This document shows positions 50,901 to 61,065 of a DNA stretch of 62,000 bases, in pieces (positions within the stretch are counted from its first letter, which is position 1; each line of letters begins with the position of its first letter). The notes under the pieces are model-generated. The model made no database searches, was not told the DNA's origin, and saw only the letters and a program-made list of their open reading frames with translations. The translations under genes and the position numbers were made by a program. The stretch comes from Acanthaster planci (Eukaryota; Echinodermata; Asteroidea; Valvatida; Acanthasteridae). The stretch spans positions 201,825 through 263,824 of the forward strand of contig NW_019091531.1 of NCBI RefSeq assembly GCF_001949145.1, given 5' to 3'.

Positions 50901-53211
50901 AAAAGGTAGTTTTTTTTAGTGAAAGTGGCTTCTTTTCTGAACTATTCAGACACTTAAATGTGATGATAAAGGCATTTACTTGCCACTGCAACAGGTGACA
51001 TTCATTATGAATAGAAACAATTCTGGGGGGATACTCCACGTGTTAAAAACTGTTTTGATGCATCATGCTGTAACAGGTGAAGCAAGACAGGACCCTGGGG
51101 TTGCTATGGGAATGGTTGTCAAGACTTCAGGTGACTTATCTCCTCAGTCTTTTTTTTTTTAAAGCTCATTTTAGTTTTGTACAGAGGGCATGCTAATAAG
51201 CATATACGTGTTTGATTTACATCACAAAATGTTACCGCGACTATTTTCAAATCCTGTACAACCCTCAACTGTGTTGTAAACCGAGGACTCGTTGTCAGAT
51301 TTTCCGAGAGACATTAAGCCCTAGTCATGTATTAAAGGCTTTGCTCTACCCTTCTCAGACCTGTATCTGCCAATTGTTCTTGATAGATTTAGGAAAATCT
51401 ATGAAGGCTGGGGCTCACATTTTCTTTTTTTGAAAAGCTGATTGTCATACCATCAGACTGCTGGTACAAACATAACATTTTTGTCTCATTACAAAGCAAC
51501 ATGTACATATACGCAATCAACTTAATAATCAGAATGTGCATACAGATATACACATTCAGTACAGCTGCTCACGTAGTTGTATAAAATATCAAAGCATCAT
51601 TGCAACCAAGGGCCGTGGCTTGGATGTGTTTCTGTCATGCAAATATGCCCCTGGTTTGTACACATTCAGTTGAAATTTTTTTGTTTTTCTCACATGCAGT
51701 GATCACTTCCATGTACATGTAATAACTTATCCTTTATTGGCCTATGTACACGGAGCCATCAGTGTCCTCCACATGTATGTTGTACAGCAGTTTCTTCCAC
51801 AAGAGCTCATTGTCATGCACTCAGAGCATTTTCCTGGCTGTTTTCCCACTGTTTTCTTAATACTACCCTGGACCAGGGGACTTACCAGTAATTCTCAACC
51901 ATAATTGTTATCATTCCCAATCAACAAAGCATAAAACGTTTGCTTTCCTCGTAATGTACATGTACTTTTATGGTCATGCACACATACATGTACATGTGTG
52001 TTGTGAAGGCAGGCATGCAACTTTTCCTTGGATCAGCTGATTTCCTTGTTTTTCACTTTGCACTCATGCCGTTGAAACTTGAAAAAAATGCTGTACAAAG
52101 TCTTGAAGGAAGGCAATTTCCCCGTTTTTGTCAAAGGCCAAGTTGCATGCCTGTAACTGAGGGATGGTACCCTTTATCACGTTTTTGTTTTCATGTGTTG
52201 TTTATAACTTGTTCCGGAGTTTTGTTCCCAGTCACAGTAATTGTTTTCTTCCATGGAATCTCCAGTATTTTTAATTCCATAATATTTTGGTTCACTCTTT
52301 GCTTTAACAAGCAGTGGTGACCTTATCTGTATAAATGTACATGTATTGTAGAGCGTAGTATTGTTCTTTTGATTTATTCAAATCACAGGCGAACTACAAT
52401 TACAAAACACATTTATTGGAAGGTACCATTTGAACAGTTTCTTATTTTCTTTTCAAGTTAATCAAATAATGGGGGGACTCACCCAAGATATATTACATTT
52501 TTAGGGTGATCATTTTTTGAAAAAGTCCCCATTTTGGGCGCCCCACTCAAAACTGATAAGCCAATCTTGTCATTGGCATCAGAAATGTAGTATGATTGCA
52601 GACTGTAGATTGATGTTTGTGAAAAGCGCAGTGAAGTACATATACAGTAGCAACTTGATGGTCTTTGCAGTAAAGCTGAAGGGAATCGGATTTGCTTGAA
52701 GCGGAATTGTTTGATTAAACCCTCAGATCAGACCTCCTGCTCCACCACCAAGGACAAGCAGTTGGCTCGCTGCCAACGCAATCTTATCGCCTTTGAAAAT
52801 CTGCTGGATGAAGAGGCCCAAGCGGATCTCATGTTGACCATTCAGGATGTAGCGCGGTATCCGTCGGTAGACTGGCACAGCCGTCTGTACAGGAATCGTG
52901 AGACGTCCACCCATGAAGCCAGTGCCGTTGACACCACCAAAGCAGCTGTTGTGCAGCAACAGACGCAGTTACGCACAGACTCAGCAGACGTCACACAGGC
53001 AGTAACAACGGTGCTGCCCAGCATTGCAGATGCTCTTAGCTGGGCGTCGACATGGGCAGACCGAGAACACTGCCGAGTGGGAACCACGAACTATGCCACA
53101 TTGGCAGTCCACAAGCCACACGTCCAGGTGTTGATTACCGGGAGCCTCCATTTAGTGGGAGGGGTGATCTCAGTTTTAGATCCTGAACTAGTAAACAGAC
53201 GAGGGAGCTAA
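38756..53211 (+). CDS. FPGS: Folylpolyglutamate synthase, complete, 12 exons, 641 aa
   Basis: ATP-dependent ligase that adds gamma-linked glutamates to tetrahydrofolates, retaining them in cytosol and mitochondria. Twelve exons join in phase to 1926 nt. Seen in order: a possible leader (residues 1-35), the Mur-ligase P-loop signature [20 protein letters not shown], folate-site [18 protein letters not shown], signature 2 [36 protein letters not shown], then the C-terminal ligase domain with [10 protein letters not shown] and IFNSTGDRD, ending [20 protein letters not shown]. Human FPGS is 587 aa; the excess is mainly in the N-terminus and the linkers of exons 8-9 and 12. All splice phases agree. 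The gene is divergent from MAP2K7 and is followed by a partial second copy in the same orientation. Confidence 0.95.
39111..39190 (-). mobile_element. tRNA-derived SINE head
   Basis: On the minus strand: A box taacttaagtggttaag and B box ggttcgactcaaacc. Acceptor stem does not pair, so it is a SINE or pseudogene. In FPGS intron 1. Confidence 0.6.
40223..40470. mobile_element. MITE family B, copy 2
   Basis: About 25-bp imperfect terminal inverted repeats: gggtaattacagaaatgagg at the left and the complement of gggtcattccagaaattagg at the right. Lies in FPGS intron 1. Non-coding. Confidence 0.8.
41704..41838 (+). CDS. FPGS: FPGS exon 2
   Basis: 45 codons, [20 protein letters not shown] to [11 protein letters not shown], after a long T tract ending TAG. 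Donor GAG followed by GTAGGT. Corresponds to human DAVRMLNTLQTNAGYL. Confidence 0.93.
41839..42737 (+). other. FPGS intron 2
   Basis: 0.9 kb of AT-rich DNA; nothing else recognised. Confidence 0.85.
42738..42856 (+). CDS. FPGS: FPGS exon 3, ATP-binding P-loop
   Basis: 119 nt encoding [20 protein letters not shown] and [18 protein letters not shown], ending in phase 2 before GTATCAG. Contains the Mur-ligase P-loop GTKGKGS. Almost identical to 61271-61389 in the downstream copy. Confidence 0.96.
43143..43335 (+). CDS. FPGS: FPGS exon 4
   Basis: 193 nt, [20 protein letters not shown] through [20 protein letters not shown], donor AAG followed by GTATAA. Matches human [15 protein letters not shown] and PPYFRFLTLMAFHVFL. 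Confidence 0.96.
43336..44203 (+). other. FPGS intron 4
   Basis: 0.87 kb with inverted and direct copies of aaaagtactcgaaaagtact (43799-43832, 43981-43999), likely a decayed element. Confidence 0.8.
44204..44265 (+). CDS. FPGS: FPGS exon 5, FPGS signature 2
   Basis: 62 nt, [20 protein letters not shown] plus two bases, donor ATCAG followed by GTATTA. A MITE begins 29 bases after the exon. Confidence 0.95.
44294..44461. mobile_element. MITE family C, copy 1
   Basis: Left end cgggcgattcacaatagtgg, right end the complement of cgggcatttcacaattgtgc, followed inside by the gcctccaagagtttgcaa type. 168 bp, 29 bases after FPGS exon 5. Confidence 0.85.
44462..45498 (+). other. FPGS intron 5 beyond the MITE
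   Basis: About 1 kb of AT-rich DNA; no exon or clear repeat. Confidence 0.8.
45499..45601 (+). CDS. FPGS: FPGS exon 6
   Basis: 103 nt encoding (R)[34 protein letters not shown], the conserved SLG-DHT and EKIA-K blocks. Acceptor ACTTCAG, donor AAG followed by GTAAGA. Confidence 0.95.
45602..46055 (+). other. FPGS intron 6
   Basis: 454 bp. The frame of exon 6 stays open into the intron to 45883, by chance; the strong GTAAGA donor and protein alignment place the border at 45601. Confidence 0.85.
46056..46133 (+). CDS. FPGS: FPGS exon 7
   Basis: 26 codons, [18 protein letters not shown] then KDTAMECG. Acceptor CTCACAG, donor GGG followed by GTAAGT. Human counterpart: GVPAFTVLQPEGPLAVL. Confidence 0.93.
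46296..46464 (+). CDS. FPGS: FPGS exon 8
   Basis: 169 nt, [40 protein letters not shown] and following residues; phase 1 donor AAAT followed by GTATGT. The [17 protein letters not shown] block is the conserved G-EGEHQ-SNA-LALQL of FPGS. The exact donor is less certain because the linker is poorly conserved. Confidence 0.85.
46561..46748. mobile_element. Small inverted-repeat element with aaccccttaatgccggg end
   Basis: Left aaccccttaatgccggga, right agtgaaggggttaa. The left end resembles that of 1151-1839 (ctt-atgccggg). In FPGS intron 8. Confidence 0.55.
47294..47422 (+). CDS. FPGS: FPGS exon 9, interdomain linker
   Basis: 129 nt, (Y)[19 protein letters not shown] and [23 protein letters not shown] plus one base. 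Joins exon 10 to give [19 protein letters not shown], as human PTSHMRLGLRNTEWPGRTQ. Acceptor ACCTCTAG; this 5' border is the least certain one. Confidence 0.8.
47423..49882 (+). other. FPGS intron 9
   Basis: 2.5 kb with repeated tcacttcatgaaaac segments (47700, 47762, 48056) and the 56-bp direct repeat. No exon recognised. Confidence 0.8.
49220..49576. repeat. 56-bp direct repeat in FPGS intron 9
   Basis: gtggacctctgcacaaaaga at 49221 recurs at 49520, followed in both by agtcc-cataatg-gggta-atggc-ttgtgtgt. About five differences. No coding match. Confidence 0.75.
49883..50109 (+). CDS. FPGS: FPGS exon 10, C-terminal domain with DGAHT
   Basis: 227 nt, (G)[40 protein letters not shown] to [15 protein letters not shown]. 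Contains the DGAHT and FN-TGDRD motifs of the ligase C-domain. Donor chosen as GTA followed by GTATGT, which preserves length against human FPGS; GT three bases earlier is possible. Confidence 0.93.
50110..50531 (+). other. FPGS intron 10
   Basis: 422 bp, no repeat or exon recognised. Confidence 0.85.
50532..50601 (+). CDS. FPGS: FPGS exon 11
   Basis: 70 nt, [23 protein letters not shown] plus one base, donor GCAG followed by GTATGT. Matches human CQFDYAVFCPNLTEVSSTGNA. The acceptor is an unusual AAAG. Confidence 0.9.
50602..52726 (+). other. FPGS intron 11
   Basis: 2.1 kb, T-rich, no exon recognised; scattered tacatgtac only. Confidence 0.8.
52727..53211 (+). CDS. FPGS: FPGS exon 12, C-terminus and stop
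   Basis: 485 nt starting (D)[20 protein letters not shown] and ending [24 protein letters not shown], stop TAA. The final [12 protein letters not shown] block is the FPGS C-terminal signature. The middle is a polar, low-conservation insert. Confidence 0.95.
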
Positions 53212-54375
53212 TCACTTTTAGATCAGTGCAGGTATGTACATTCAGTCTAGAGACACCTTTCATATGGTGATAAGCTCTCCAGATATGGCTGCTGTAGCTG
53301 TTTTGAAGCACAGTATTACTCATCAGAGTGATATTTTTATTTCTGTTTCGGTGCTACAATCGTATTCCAGTCATTTGCAAACAGTTGTTAATCAATGTAT
53401 TTTCACTTTGAATGAGAAAACCTTCTTTGAAGTGCCAAACATTAAATCAAACAAAATGAGATTTGCCATTTCAGTGTGATTATGTAATTACTGTGTAACA
53501 ATGGCTTATGGCAATCTTGTGTTTGAAAGGAAAAATACTATTTAAATGCCCCGTTGTGCTGTGACAGTTGTATCAGTTGAGAAATAATTTCATCATTTTC
53601 ATATGGGTAACATTGGATTTGTAAATCAGTCAGTACTTCATCTCATTCCGAATGAACTGCTAGAGTTTCATGTATGTATGTATGCTAATTACAGCTCGAC
53701 GTACACCTCCTTTCCTTTGAACAAATTTTCTTCAGATTCAGTGCCCCCCTTTACAGGCATGCTGAGTTTCAAAAGGATTGTTGACTTGACAGCTGAGACG
53801 GGGGGGGGTGCTGGGTTTAAACAAAATTGCCAGCCCCTGTCGTAGCCCTTCTAGACAGAAAAAAAACAAAATTCTTGGGAAGATTGTTTTGGCTTTTCAC
53901 AAGCATGTTTGTTCAGTTCAAGGCCTAACAAAAGCAGTTCTTTTTTCTTGTTTTCCAACCCACTGACCCAACCTGGAAAATCCCACAGACAGTGTGTCAG
54001 AACATACATTTCTTATTTGAAAAAATAACAAAAATACAAAAATGGTGCCAGTCCTAGAACCTAATTTATCTGTATGTCATGCTGTATTTTCATTTAGTGG
54101 GTTATTCATTTTTTCTTAAAGCTGGCTGGCTTGAAGAAGAACTTGGCCCCCTTCTTGCATTTGTACCCTCAACCACAACCAAACAAGGACAGTATTGAAA
54201 TATAGAATTAAATCTGACCTCGTGATTTCATTTCAAATGAGTTTACACTTAAATACAAGTTAACAATTCTAAATAAGCCATTTGCAAGTTAAATTTGAAT
54301 ATAATCTGGTACACTGAGTGTGATTGCACATAAACATAGCTACATGTATTTGAATTCCCCAGACTAAAGACACGA

Positions 54376-54534
54376 TTGCTATACCTCATGACTTGGGGCA
54401 AGCGTTTGCATAGCGACCACCATCTCTGGAATTGACTGGTTCCTTCGTTCCCTTCTTATGAGAACAGTGTATTGTTGCAAGGCGTCTCTTATGTAACGAA
54501 GCAAAAGCTTGCCCTGAATCATGAGGTATAGCAA
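54376..54534. mobile_element. MITE in the probable FPGS 3' UTR
   Basis: Left ttgctatacctcatgacttg, right in complement ttgctatacctcatgattca, continuing gggcaagc. About 159 bp. Confidence 0.8.
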
Positions 54535-55560
54535 CAATGTTTTTAGTATGGAGAATTCAGATTATGCTCACGTGTATTTAAAGAACTTAGTGTACCAGAT
54601 TCTATTCACATTTAACTTACAAAAGGGTTATTACTGCATTATAAAAATGTTTAGAGGGTCTAAAGCAATGTGTGTTGAAGACAGCCTTCAATGTGAATCT
54701 GAAGTTCTGTACTTTATATATGTGGATGAGGTTGATATTAACAAGAAACACTGGTGCTACACGGTTTAGGAAGACACAAAGGAAACTAGTCTTCTTACGA
54801 TCTTGTTCAAAGCCTACTTCCCTTTTCAGGTCCTTAACAATTCAAAACAGAAATGCAAACAGAGACATTATTGCTTCCTCCAGTATTTAAGTCTCACCTG
54901 GTTTGCATAGCATTTTAGACGGGGTATATGGTGCAATCTGTTTTGCTACAACCCTTGAAAATTAACCTCAGTTTCAATTAACTGTGCCTCCCATCTTGTG
55001 TTTGCCATTTGGAAAGGTGTTTTGGTGCCTGTTCGGTTTATATGCCAATGTGGATTTCCATATTCATGAGTAAAGCTGTGATGTCATCGCTTGGAGAAAG
55101 CCACAATGTTCCATTGATTTTTGAACTCACACATAACAGCCCCTGGAATTATATTTTTTTTCCCATTCTATGTATTTTCTTTTCTTCGGAGATTGACTTT
55201 TATGTGAGCATATGGCTAGCAACCTTTCCTGGAAATGGTTTGAGGGAGCAAATGTTTGGTCCATAATTTGAACAGAACACAGTGACTGAATGGTGTCATG
55301 ACTAAATGCCCTCAAAGCAACAGATTTGTCCTAGGGGAGCTTGGCTAATTTGCAAGTGAAAATTTGTTCTTTTGAATACATTTAACCCAAGAGGAAGACA
55401 AATTGTTTACATTCATAAATGAAGAATTTAAAGTTGCACAAATAATCTGTCAAAGTTCACCATTCCCAGGGCCAGTCTGGTCTGTACAAAAGTAGCTGTT
55501 TCAGCTTTAATTTTAAGTGGCCATTCACACCCTTGAAGAATGGCACAGCTGCATTAGCTT

Positions 55561-55639
55561 CCATCTCCCATGTGCAGGGCACATGTACGTGTAGTTTGAA
55601 GCTACAATGCTACGCGTGCCCTGCACGTGGAAGATATGG
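55561..55639. repeat. Long imperfect hairpin downstream of FPGS
   Basis: Arms gtgcagggcacatgtacgtg and (complement) gtgcagggcacgcgtag pair around a loop tttgaagctacaatg, with a further paired base ccat-tc-cca. In the probable FPGS 3' UTR. Confidence 0.65.
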
Positions 55640-55961
55640 ACATAAGCATTGTATGAATGTTAGGTGTCCCCGTAGCATTGTGCTTCTTATAAAATGACAG
55701 CATAAAGTTTACCAGTTCTGTGAATATCATACAACTCATTTGTAATAATTTGTAAAGGCAAAGTGATGTAAATATATATGTTTGTGTACGAGGGATTCAT
55801 GAGGGATTATGCAAGTTATTGCAGTTGTGTGTACATTGTTTGTAAAGTGCTGCAAAACTTCAGAAGTGTATATATGTAGGAGGGAATCAAATGTCTTGAT
55901 TCAGATTTTACACTTTCAATTTATTGTGCTTGGATTTCATTGAATATTTTGGTCATTATGG

Positions 55962-55967
55962 AATAAA
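55962..55967 (+). terminator. Candidate FPGS polyadenylation signal AATAAA
   Basis: AATAAA in ggaataaaatttg, about 2.75 kb after the FPGS stop, following AT-rich DNA typical of a 3' UTR. Earlier ATTAAA hexamers exist (53442), so a shorter 3' UTR is possible. Confidence 0.4.
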
Positions 55968-56625
55968 ATTTGAAAAGGTAAGCAATCCCTTGTTTGATGT
56001 TGTCTAACCAATTAGTCTTCCCGAATTAACTGGGGTTGTCACTCTCCTTTTGGGCCATGGTCAAGTGTTATTTCAGGGAATTTCAAAGTACACAGAAACA
56101 GTGGCTCAGAAACCTGAGTAACTGCAAGTTATGACCAAAAACTGTTCGCTTGAAAAAAGGGGAGTCTAGACCCAACAATTAAAGAGGGTCGCAAGGTAAT
56201 TTTCTGGATTTTAGGACAATCTTTTCTGTGCTAGGTTTAATCATCCGAAAGTCGCTACTTTTGTGCACTTTTTCCAACCAAGTGCATGTACAAGAGTGAC
56301 GTAATTTTAGCCATTACGAGGGACTTGATTGTGTTTCGTTGACCGGGATAAAACACTAAAATAGAAAGGTCCAATATGCCACTGCAGTCGCTGCAACCAT
56401 CTTGCCCGGATGTTTTCTTGGATTTTTCATCCTCCATTCTCATCAACCTTCACTTCCAGTGGAAGACGAAGTCTAGATAGGAATTCAGGTTTAGATCCGG
56501 GGTAACCCCCTCCCCGACAAAAAGATTTAAAATATACGTATGTATCTAAATAACCAAGGTAGGTTTAAAACAAGATAAAAACCATAAGGTTTTATCGTCC
56601 TTTCGGCTTGTCCGCAAAATGAGAC

Positions 56626-56696
56626 ATTAACCCTAACCCCCTAGGGTGTATATAAAATCGTATTGAAATTGAAGGAGTTGGGAGTGTTAGGGTAAA
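56626..56696. repeat. Short TTAACCCTAACC / GTTAGGGTAAA inverted repeat
   Basis: About 70 bp from ttaaccctaaccccctaggg to gtgttagggtaaa; may be an internally deleted family D element. Lies downstream of FPGS. Confidence 0.5.
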
Positions 56697-59297
56697 TAGA
56701 CTGCGACCGACGCCCTCCCGGATAATTCATGGATCCGCCCCTGGATTGAAGCAAGGATAGTACAAGCTAGACTGCTACCTCTGCTTTCTGAAAAGGCTTG
56801 TTGCCAGCTCTTTGTGTGTACCATTGTCCCCCCCCCTCTTTTGAGTAGGAGTCGTCCCTTTTTGTGAGCAGTTCTTCAAAAGAGTCCATTGGAGCAGTGT
56901 CATTTTAAAGATGTCCTTTTAATAAATTCACCAATTGTGTATAATTTCATCAATTTAAATTTTCATTTATTAGCATTTCAGTCTCATCTGGGTTTTATGC
57001 TAATGTTTGTTCAGATTCATGAGCGAAAGCACGGCATCGTTTTGGGGAGAAACCTTGTAATTGTTACAGCTATTTTTGCAGTGAAACTGGGTGGGTGACA
57101 CGTGTCTTTCAGAGCGGCACTCTTAAGGCCCCATTTTCTTGAGGGGAACCAGTTTACAGTTGAGAGTTGAGACTGACCAATCACCAGAAATTGAATTTTC
57201 TATGGTGGGTGTCCCCTCTTGCCCGTTCAATACGCCACTGTATTTCAGTGCCCAAAGTTACCACACTAAGGAATAGTTTGCATAAAAATAGTTTGGGGTG
57301 ATACGAGATCATAAGGGGCGATCAACTTAAACCCGCCTTTGGCTGGCCACTCAGACTTTCTCAGAGCAAGCCCCCCCCCTTTGTTGCCCTTTTTCAGCTT
57401 GGGATAGGAATTAAACGCGTTTGCGGGTTATTTGAACGGTCATTAAAAAGAAATGCCTAGGTACAGATACTGCACCCCTGGGGGCCTTGTGCTTTTCGTG
57501 CTACGCGTCATCTGAACGGCCCTCTCTCACAGAGAGCTCTGCCCGTGAGGTCATAGCCACCGTCTACAGCGCCTGCTGCGTCACATGTACCTGCAATAGC
57601 CAAACACTGTGCCCAGCACCTGAGCTCACATGTCGTTCGGGGGCGATCGGGCCATTACCTGCAACCATGGAGCTAGGCAAGGAAGTCCTGATGCAGTTGA
57701 TGGACAGGCGAACAATAAACAAACGCACAAATAAAGGCTTCTGACCTATGTGTATGTGTACGCTGAATCGGTGAACCCGACGGCACTGTAACTGTGAACC
57801 CGCCGAAGTATGCGACACTGGGTTGAGCTTTTCCAAAATCGGTGGCAATTTGTCCGTGGCATCACAATGGAAGATGGAGTTGGCTGCAATCGTCTTTCCG
57901 GTACTCCTCCCAGGACCAGGGCGTTTGGTGTACAGAGTGAGCTAAGGAAGAGTGTCGAGGGAAATTACAAGGTTGGCCAATAAAACCGTAGGCCTTATAG
58001 ACTAGCGCGTATGCGATGCGTGCAGAGCTAGAGTGGCCGGCATAATTTAGGCCGGCATGGCGTGGCCGGCCATGAAGAGTGTATGGACCGTTGCAGGTAT
58101 GCAGAACGTGAAAAGCCACGGTGGATTTGTGTACGCGTATAGGCCTACACGTCAACGCGATCACTCCCTCCTGCAATTATTTTTTTATCCATAGAGACAG
58201 GGCACACAGATCCTGTTATTTTTAAAGGCAGGTTTGCCCTTTGTAGGAATGCAGTGTAAGCTTACATCTAACAAGACTTTCTTTTTTTTTAACTGTGTTG
58301 AATTTATATTACTTTAATGTGTTCAAACTGCGCACAAGTGCATGTTGGGGGTGTGATCATGCTAGGTACATTATTGATGATTGATATTTATTTGTAGATA
58401 TTTATTAGGTCTCGTCGATCTGTGATGAGCACGCATGGGCACCAATAAACCCGGGCACATAGCAAGCAAATTGAGAAGTCAATAAGGACACGGTGATTGC
58501 TTTTCAGTCCAACCTGCGAATGATCCCCCCCGCTTCCCCGCGCCCGTATATATCTGAACTACTACTAGGAAGCCGCGGCAGACTCGACCTGCCGAAACAA
58601 GAAATCTGACGAAATTTCTTAAGGGTTTCTTCCTCCATGGTTGGACCCAGTTTCTGTCAGCTTTGAAGGCTCTTTATGTGCTCTGTTCTTCACGGTTCCA
58701 CACTTACTGCCGCGGCACTTGTGTAATCTAAAACTACGATATTGATGTCTTAATGTATAGAATTATGGATGATAATGAATATGCTGTAGGCTCGAGATCT
58801 GACCGGCCGAGGAGCTGGCCGTTTGTATAGATCACAGACATACAGAACATGTATAAACACGTAAACGGGCAGCTCCTATTCAAAACAACGGGGGTACCGT
58901 AGCCGAGACGGCACCCGACTAAATCAAAAAGCTTTGGCAAATTCACCCCTCAGTATAGGGAATTTACACACAGATGAAGAATTCAAGCCAAAAAATTCTG
59001 AAGCCATTTTTATATTAATGAAAAAATCCTGTTTACTTAATCTGGCCCATGCAGATTTGAAAAAGTGCGGTTACAACATTTTAACTGAAGAGATAGCAGT
59101 ACAAGAGTACAAAAGGGAGCGTGTTTTCAGAGCCTAAACGGGAAACAACATGCATTCCCAGCGCGTCACTCGCAATTCTCAGTGAACGCACTGACATTCT
59201 TCGTTTCGCCCATTGCTTGCCCAGGCTTTTTTGAAGTCACGGTTTTACGCGCAAGACTGGTGGTCTATGTGTTTATATATCTGTGGGATAGACTAAT

Positions 59298-59440
59298 GGG
59301 CGTTTCACAATAGTGCGCCTCCAAGAATTTGAAACATCAATCACAACCGAATGCTCGTTTGGAAGGGTCGACCGATTTCGCACGTTGTGATAGGCCAACG
59401 CATCGAAAACTCTTGGAGGCGCACTATTGTGAATCGCCCG
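59298..59440. mobile_element. MITE family C, copy 2
   Basis: Left gggcgtttcacaatagtgcg, right complement of cgggcgattcacaatagtgc; interior agtttgg and gggtcgacc elements shared with 44294-44461. Upstream of the FPGS paralogue. Confidence 0.85.
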
Positions 59441-59690
59441 TATTCAGCGACCAGAAAAGACCGATCCATTGAGCCCTGTCCCATAGAATACCGAAGTGAA
59501 TACGTCACGCGCACAATTAGTGTGTAAAAGGCATTAGTGCGTGAACCAAAACGCGCGCGTACTCCATTCGTTTGCACTGCACTTTCTGGTTCACAGTGAC
59601 GTCACACTCTGGTACTTGTCCATCATGACTGTGTGAAAAAAATCCAACATGCGTGCACGCGCGTATGATACGCGCGGCTGGAACACATAC

Positions 59691-60007
59691 TGGGTGCGTT
59701 CGATTAGCTTACACGTATAGATCAAACTTACACGAGAGCGTTCGTTTAGCCATCACGTGATCTTCGTTCGTGCTCTGGTGTCAGCTGCCACTACCCCGGC
59801 TGGCGAGCGGGTCTCTGGAGGCTGCGCGAGTGTAATGACATCACGGATGGACTGTTCGAGAATGAGCATGATGGAACGTCGCGGGGACTTGACTTTTTTT
59901 CCCAGAATGCCTTGGCGAATAGACTGAAGCGTTTGATTAGCCTCATTTTGAGGCTTCCCTTGCATTGAAACACTGGTGTATTTAGGGAAGCTAATCGAAC
60001 GCACCCA
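59691..60007. mobile_element. 317-bp MITE with perfect 20-bp inverted ends
   Basis: Left tgggtgcgttcgattagctt, right its exact complement. Contains cacgtg and many CpG. Immediately upstream of the GC-box/TATA cluster at 60057. Confidence 0.85.
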
Positions 60008-60056
60008 TAGTGTGGCTTTGGAAAAGAGCACTAGCTATAGCGCCCGCGTGCGCAGT

Positions 60057-60085
60057 GGGCGGGGCTTTATATTGGATTGGTCCAT
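60057..60085 (+). promoter_or_regulatory. Candidate promoter of the FPGS paralogue
   Basis: gggcgggg GC box, then ctttatat TATA-like, then attggattgg (inverted CCAAT twice). About 0.86 kb before the first recognised exon of the paralogue. The order and spacing are suggestive only. Confidence 0.35.
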
Positions 60086-60939
60086 TAGATGCCAGTAGGG
60101 TCTACTACGAGGGGCCATCCTGTTGGCTCGTAGCCATGTACGGGTTCGCGCCTGTGAGGTTCTCTTTCAACAATAATTTGCTGTGGCTGGCCAAGATGCG
60201 CACGCGGAAGTTCAGGATGCGTGTGTGAGTGTGATGTCACCATATCTGTGGGTACCACCGTACTGACTGCGTCTCCTTTAACAAGTCAGCGGTTTACTGT
60301 GATAACAGCAAACAGACTCAAGCAATGTTTGCTATAACCATGAGCCTTTTTTACCTTCCGCTAGGGCGTAACTTACATGGGTCAAAAGGAATTTACTTTA
60401 ATCGACCAACACACGTACGTTAAAAAAATCCATTAGGGCCTACCTGTACATGGAGACCGAAACAAATTGATCCAGAGCTGAACTTAGGAAAATGAAGGAC
60501 ATTACATGTATGCTTTTGGTCGACCTCATCCGTTTAGCGTCTATACTTTTATTGCCAAACAGAAGTAATGTACTACGTGATGGGTTTTAACCACAACTAA
60601 ATTTCCCAAGCAAAAGTATAAACTTATGTGTAGGCCTATAGGTTAGAAAAAAGCCCAAGTCAGCCACGTTGGAAAATGAATCTAATGATGCAGTGTGGTT
60701 GTTTGAAGCGAAAACAAATTAAAGAGTCTTAGTGTTTCGCAAGAGCAGGAAAGTTTAAAGTTGAGTACATGTACATAGACCTTTCTCCGGAGTACATTCT
60801 AACTTTACTGTTCTGATTTTGCTTTTGGAACAACGAACTTCTCTCATTGCAAACAAATTACCATATTTTTCTTTAGCTGAAACGCAAGTAAGGCATTTCA
60901 ACATTTTGTCGTAATTTTTTATGTCTTGTTTTTTTATAG

Positions 60940-61065
60940 GAAGCAGTGAAGAAATTGAACAGCCTACAGAGCAATCCATCCGCCTTAGCAAAGGCCAGAA
61001 ATAATGAAACGATTGAAGGAAACGCCAAAAAGATGGAGGGATTTATCCAAAGGGCTGGTATGAAG
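60940..61065 (+). CDS. FPGS paralogue, exon 2 equivalent
   Basis: 42 codons, [20 protein letters not shown] to [11 protein letters not shown], acceptor TTTTTATAG, donor AAG followed by GTATGA. Three codons shorter than in copy 1 (loss within [11 protein letters not shown]). Confidence 0.9.

Larger units (their letters stand above)
53212..55990 (+). other. Probable FPGS 3' UTR and flank
   Basis: AT-rich, without coding signal. Contains the 54376 MITE, the 55561 hairpin and a candidate AATAAA. Extent inferred. Confidence 0.5.
55991..60939. other. Intergenic DNA before the FPGS paralogue, including its unidentified 5' exon
   Basis: Holds the 56626 repeat, a CpG-rich frame at 57487-57744 with no recognised homology, tgccgcggc inverted motifs (58570, 58709), MITE C copy 2, the 59691 MITE and the candidate promoter. 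Exon 1 of the paralogue must lie here but I could not recognise it. Confidence 0.6.

Noticed and set aside
57487-57744. 85-codon CpG-rich frame as a possible gene
   Set aside because: Frames of similar length exist on the opposite strand, no recognised motif; left as intergenic.
58934-59137. 67-codon frame as exon 1 of the FPGS paralogue
   Set aside because: No GT donor in the right phase and no similarity to FPGS exon 1.
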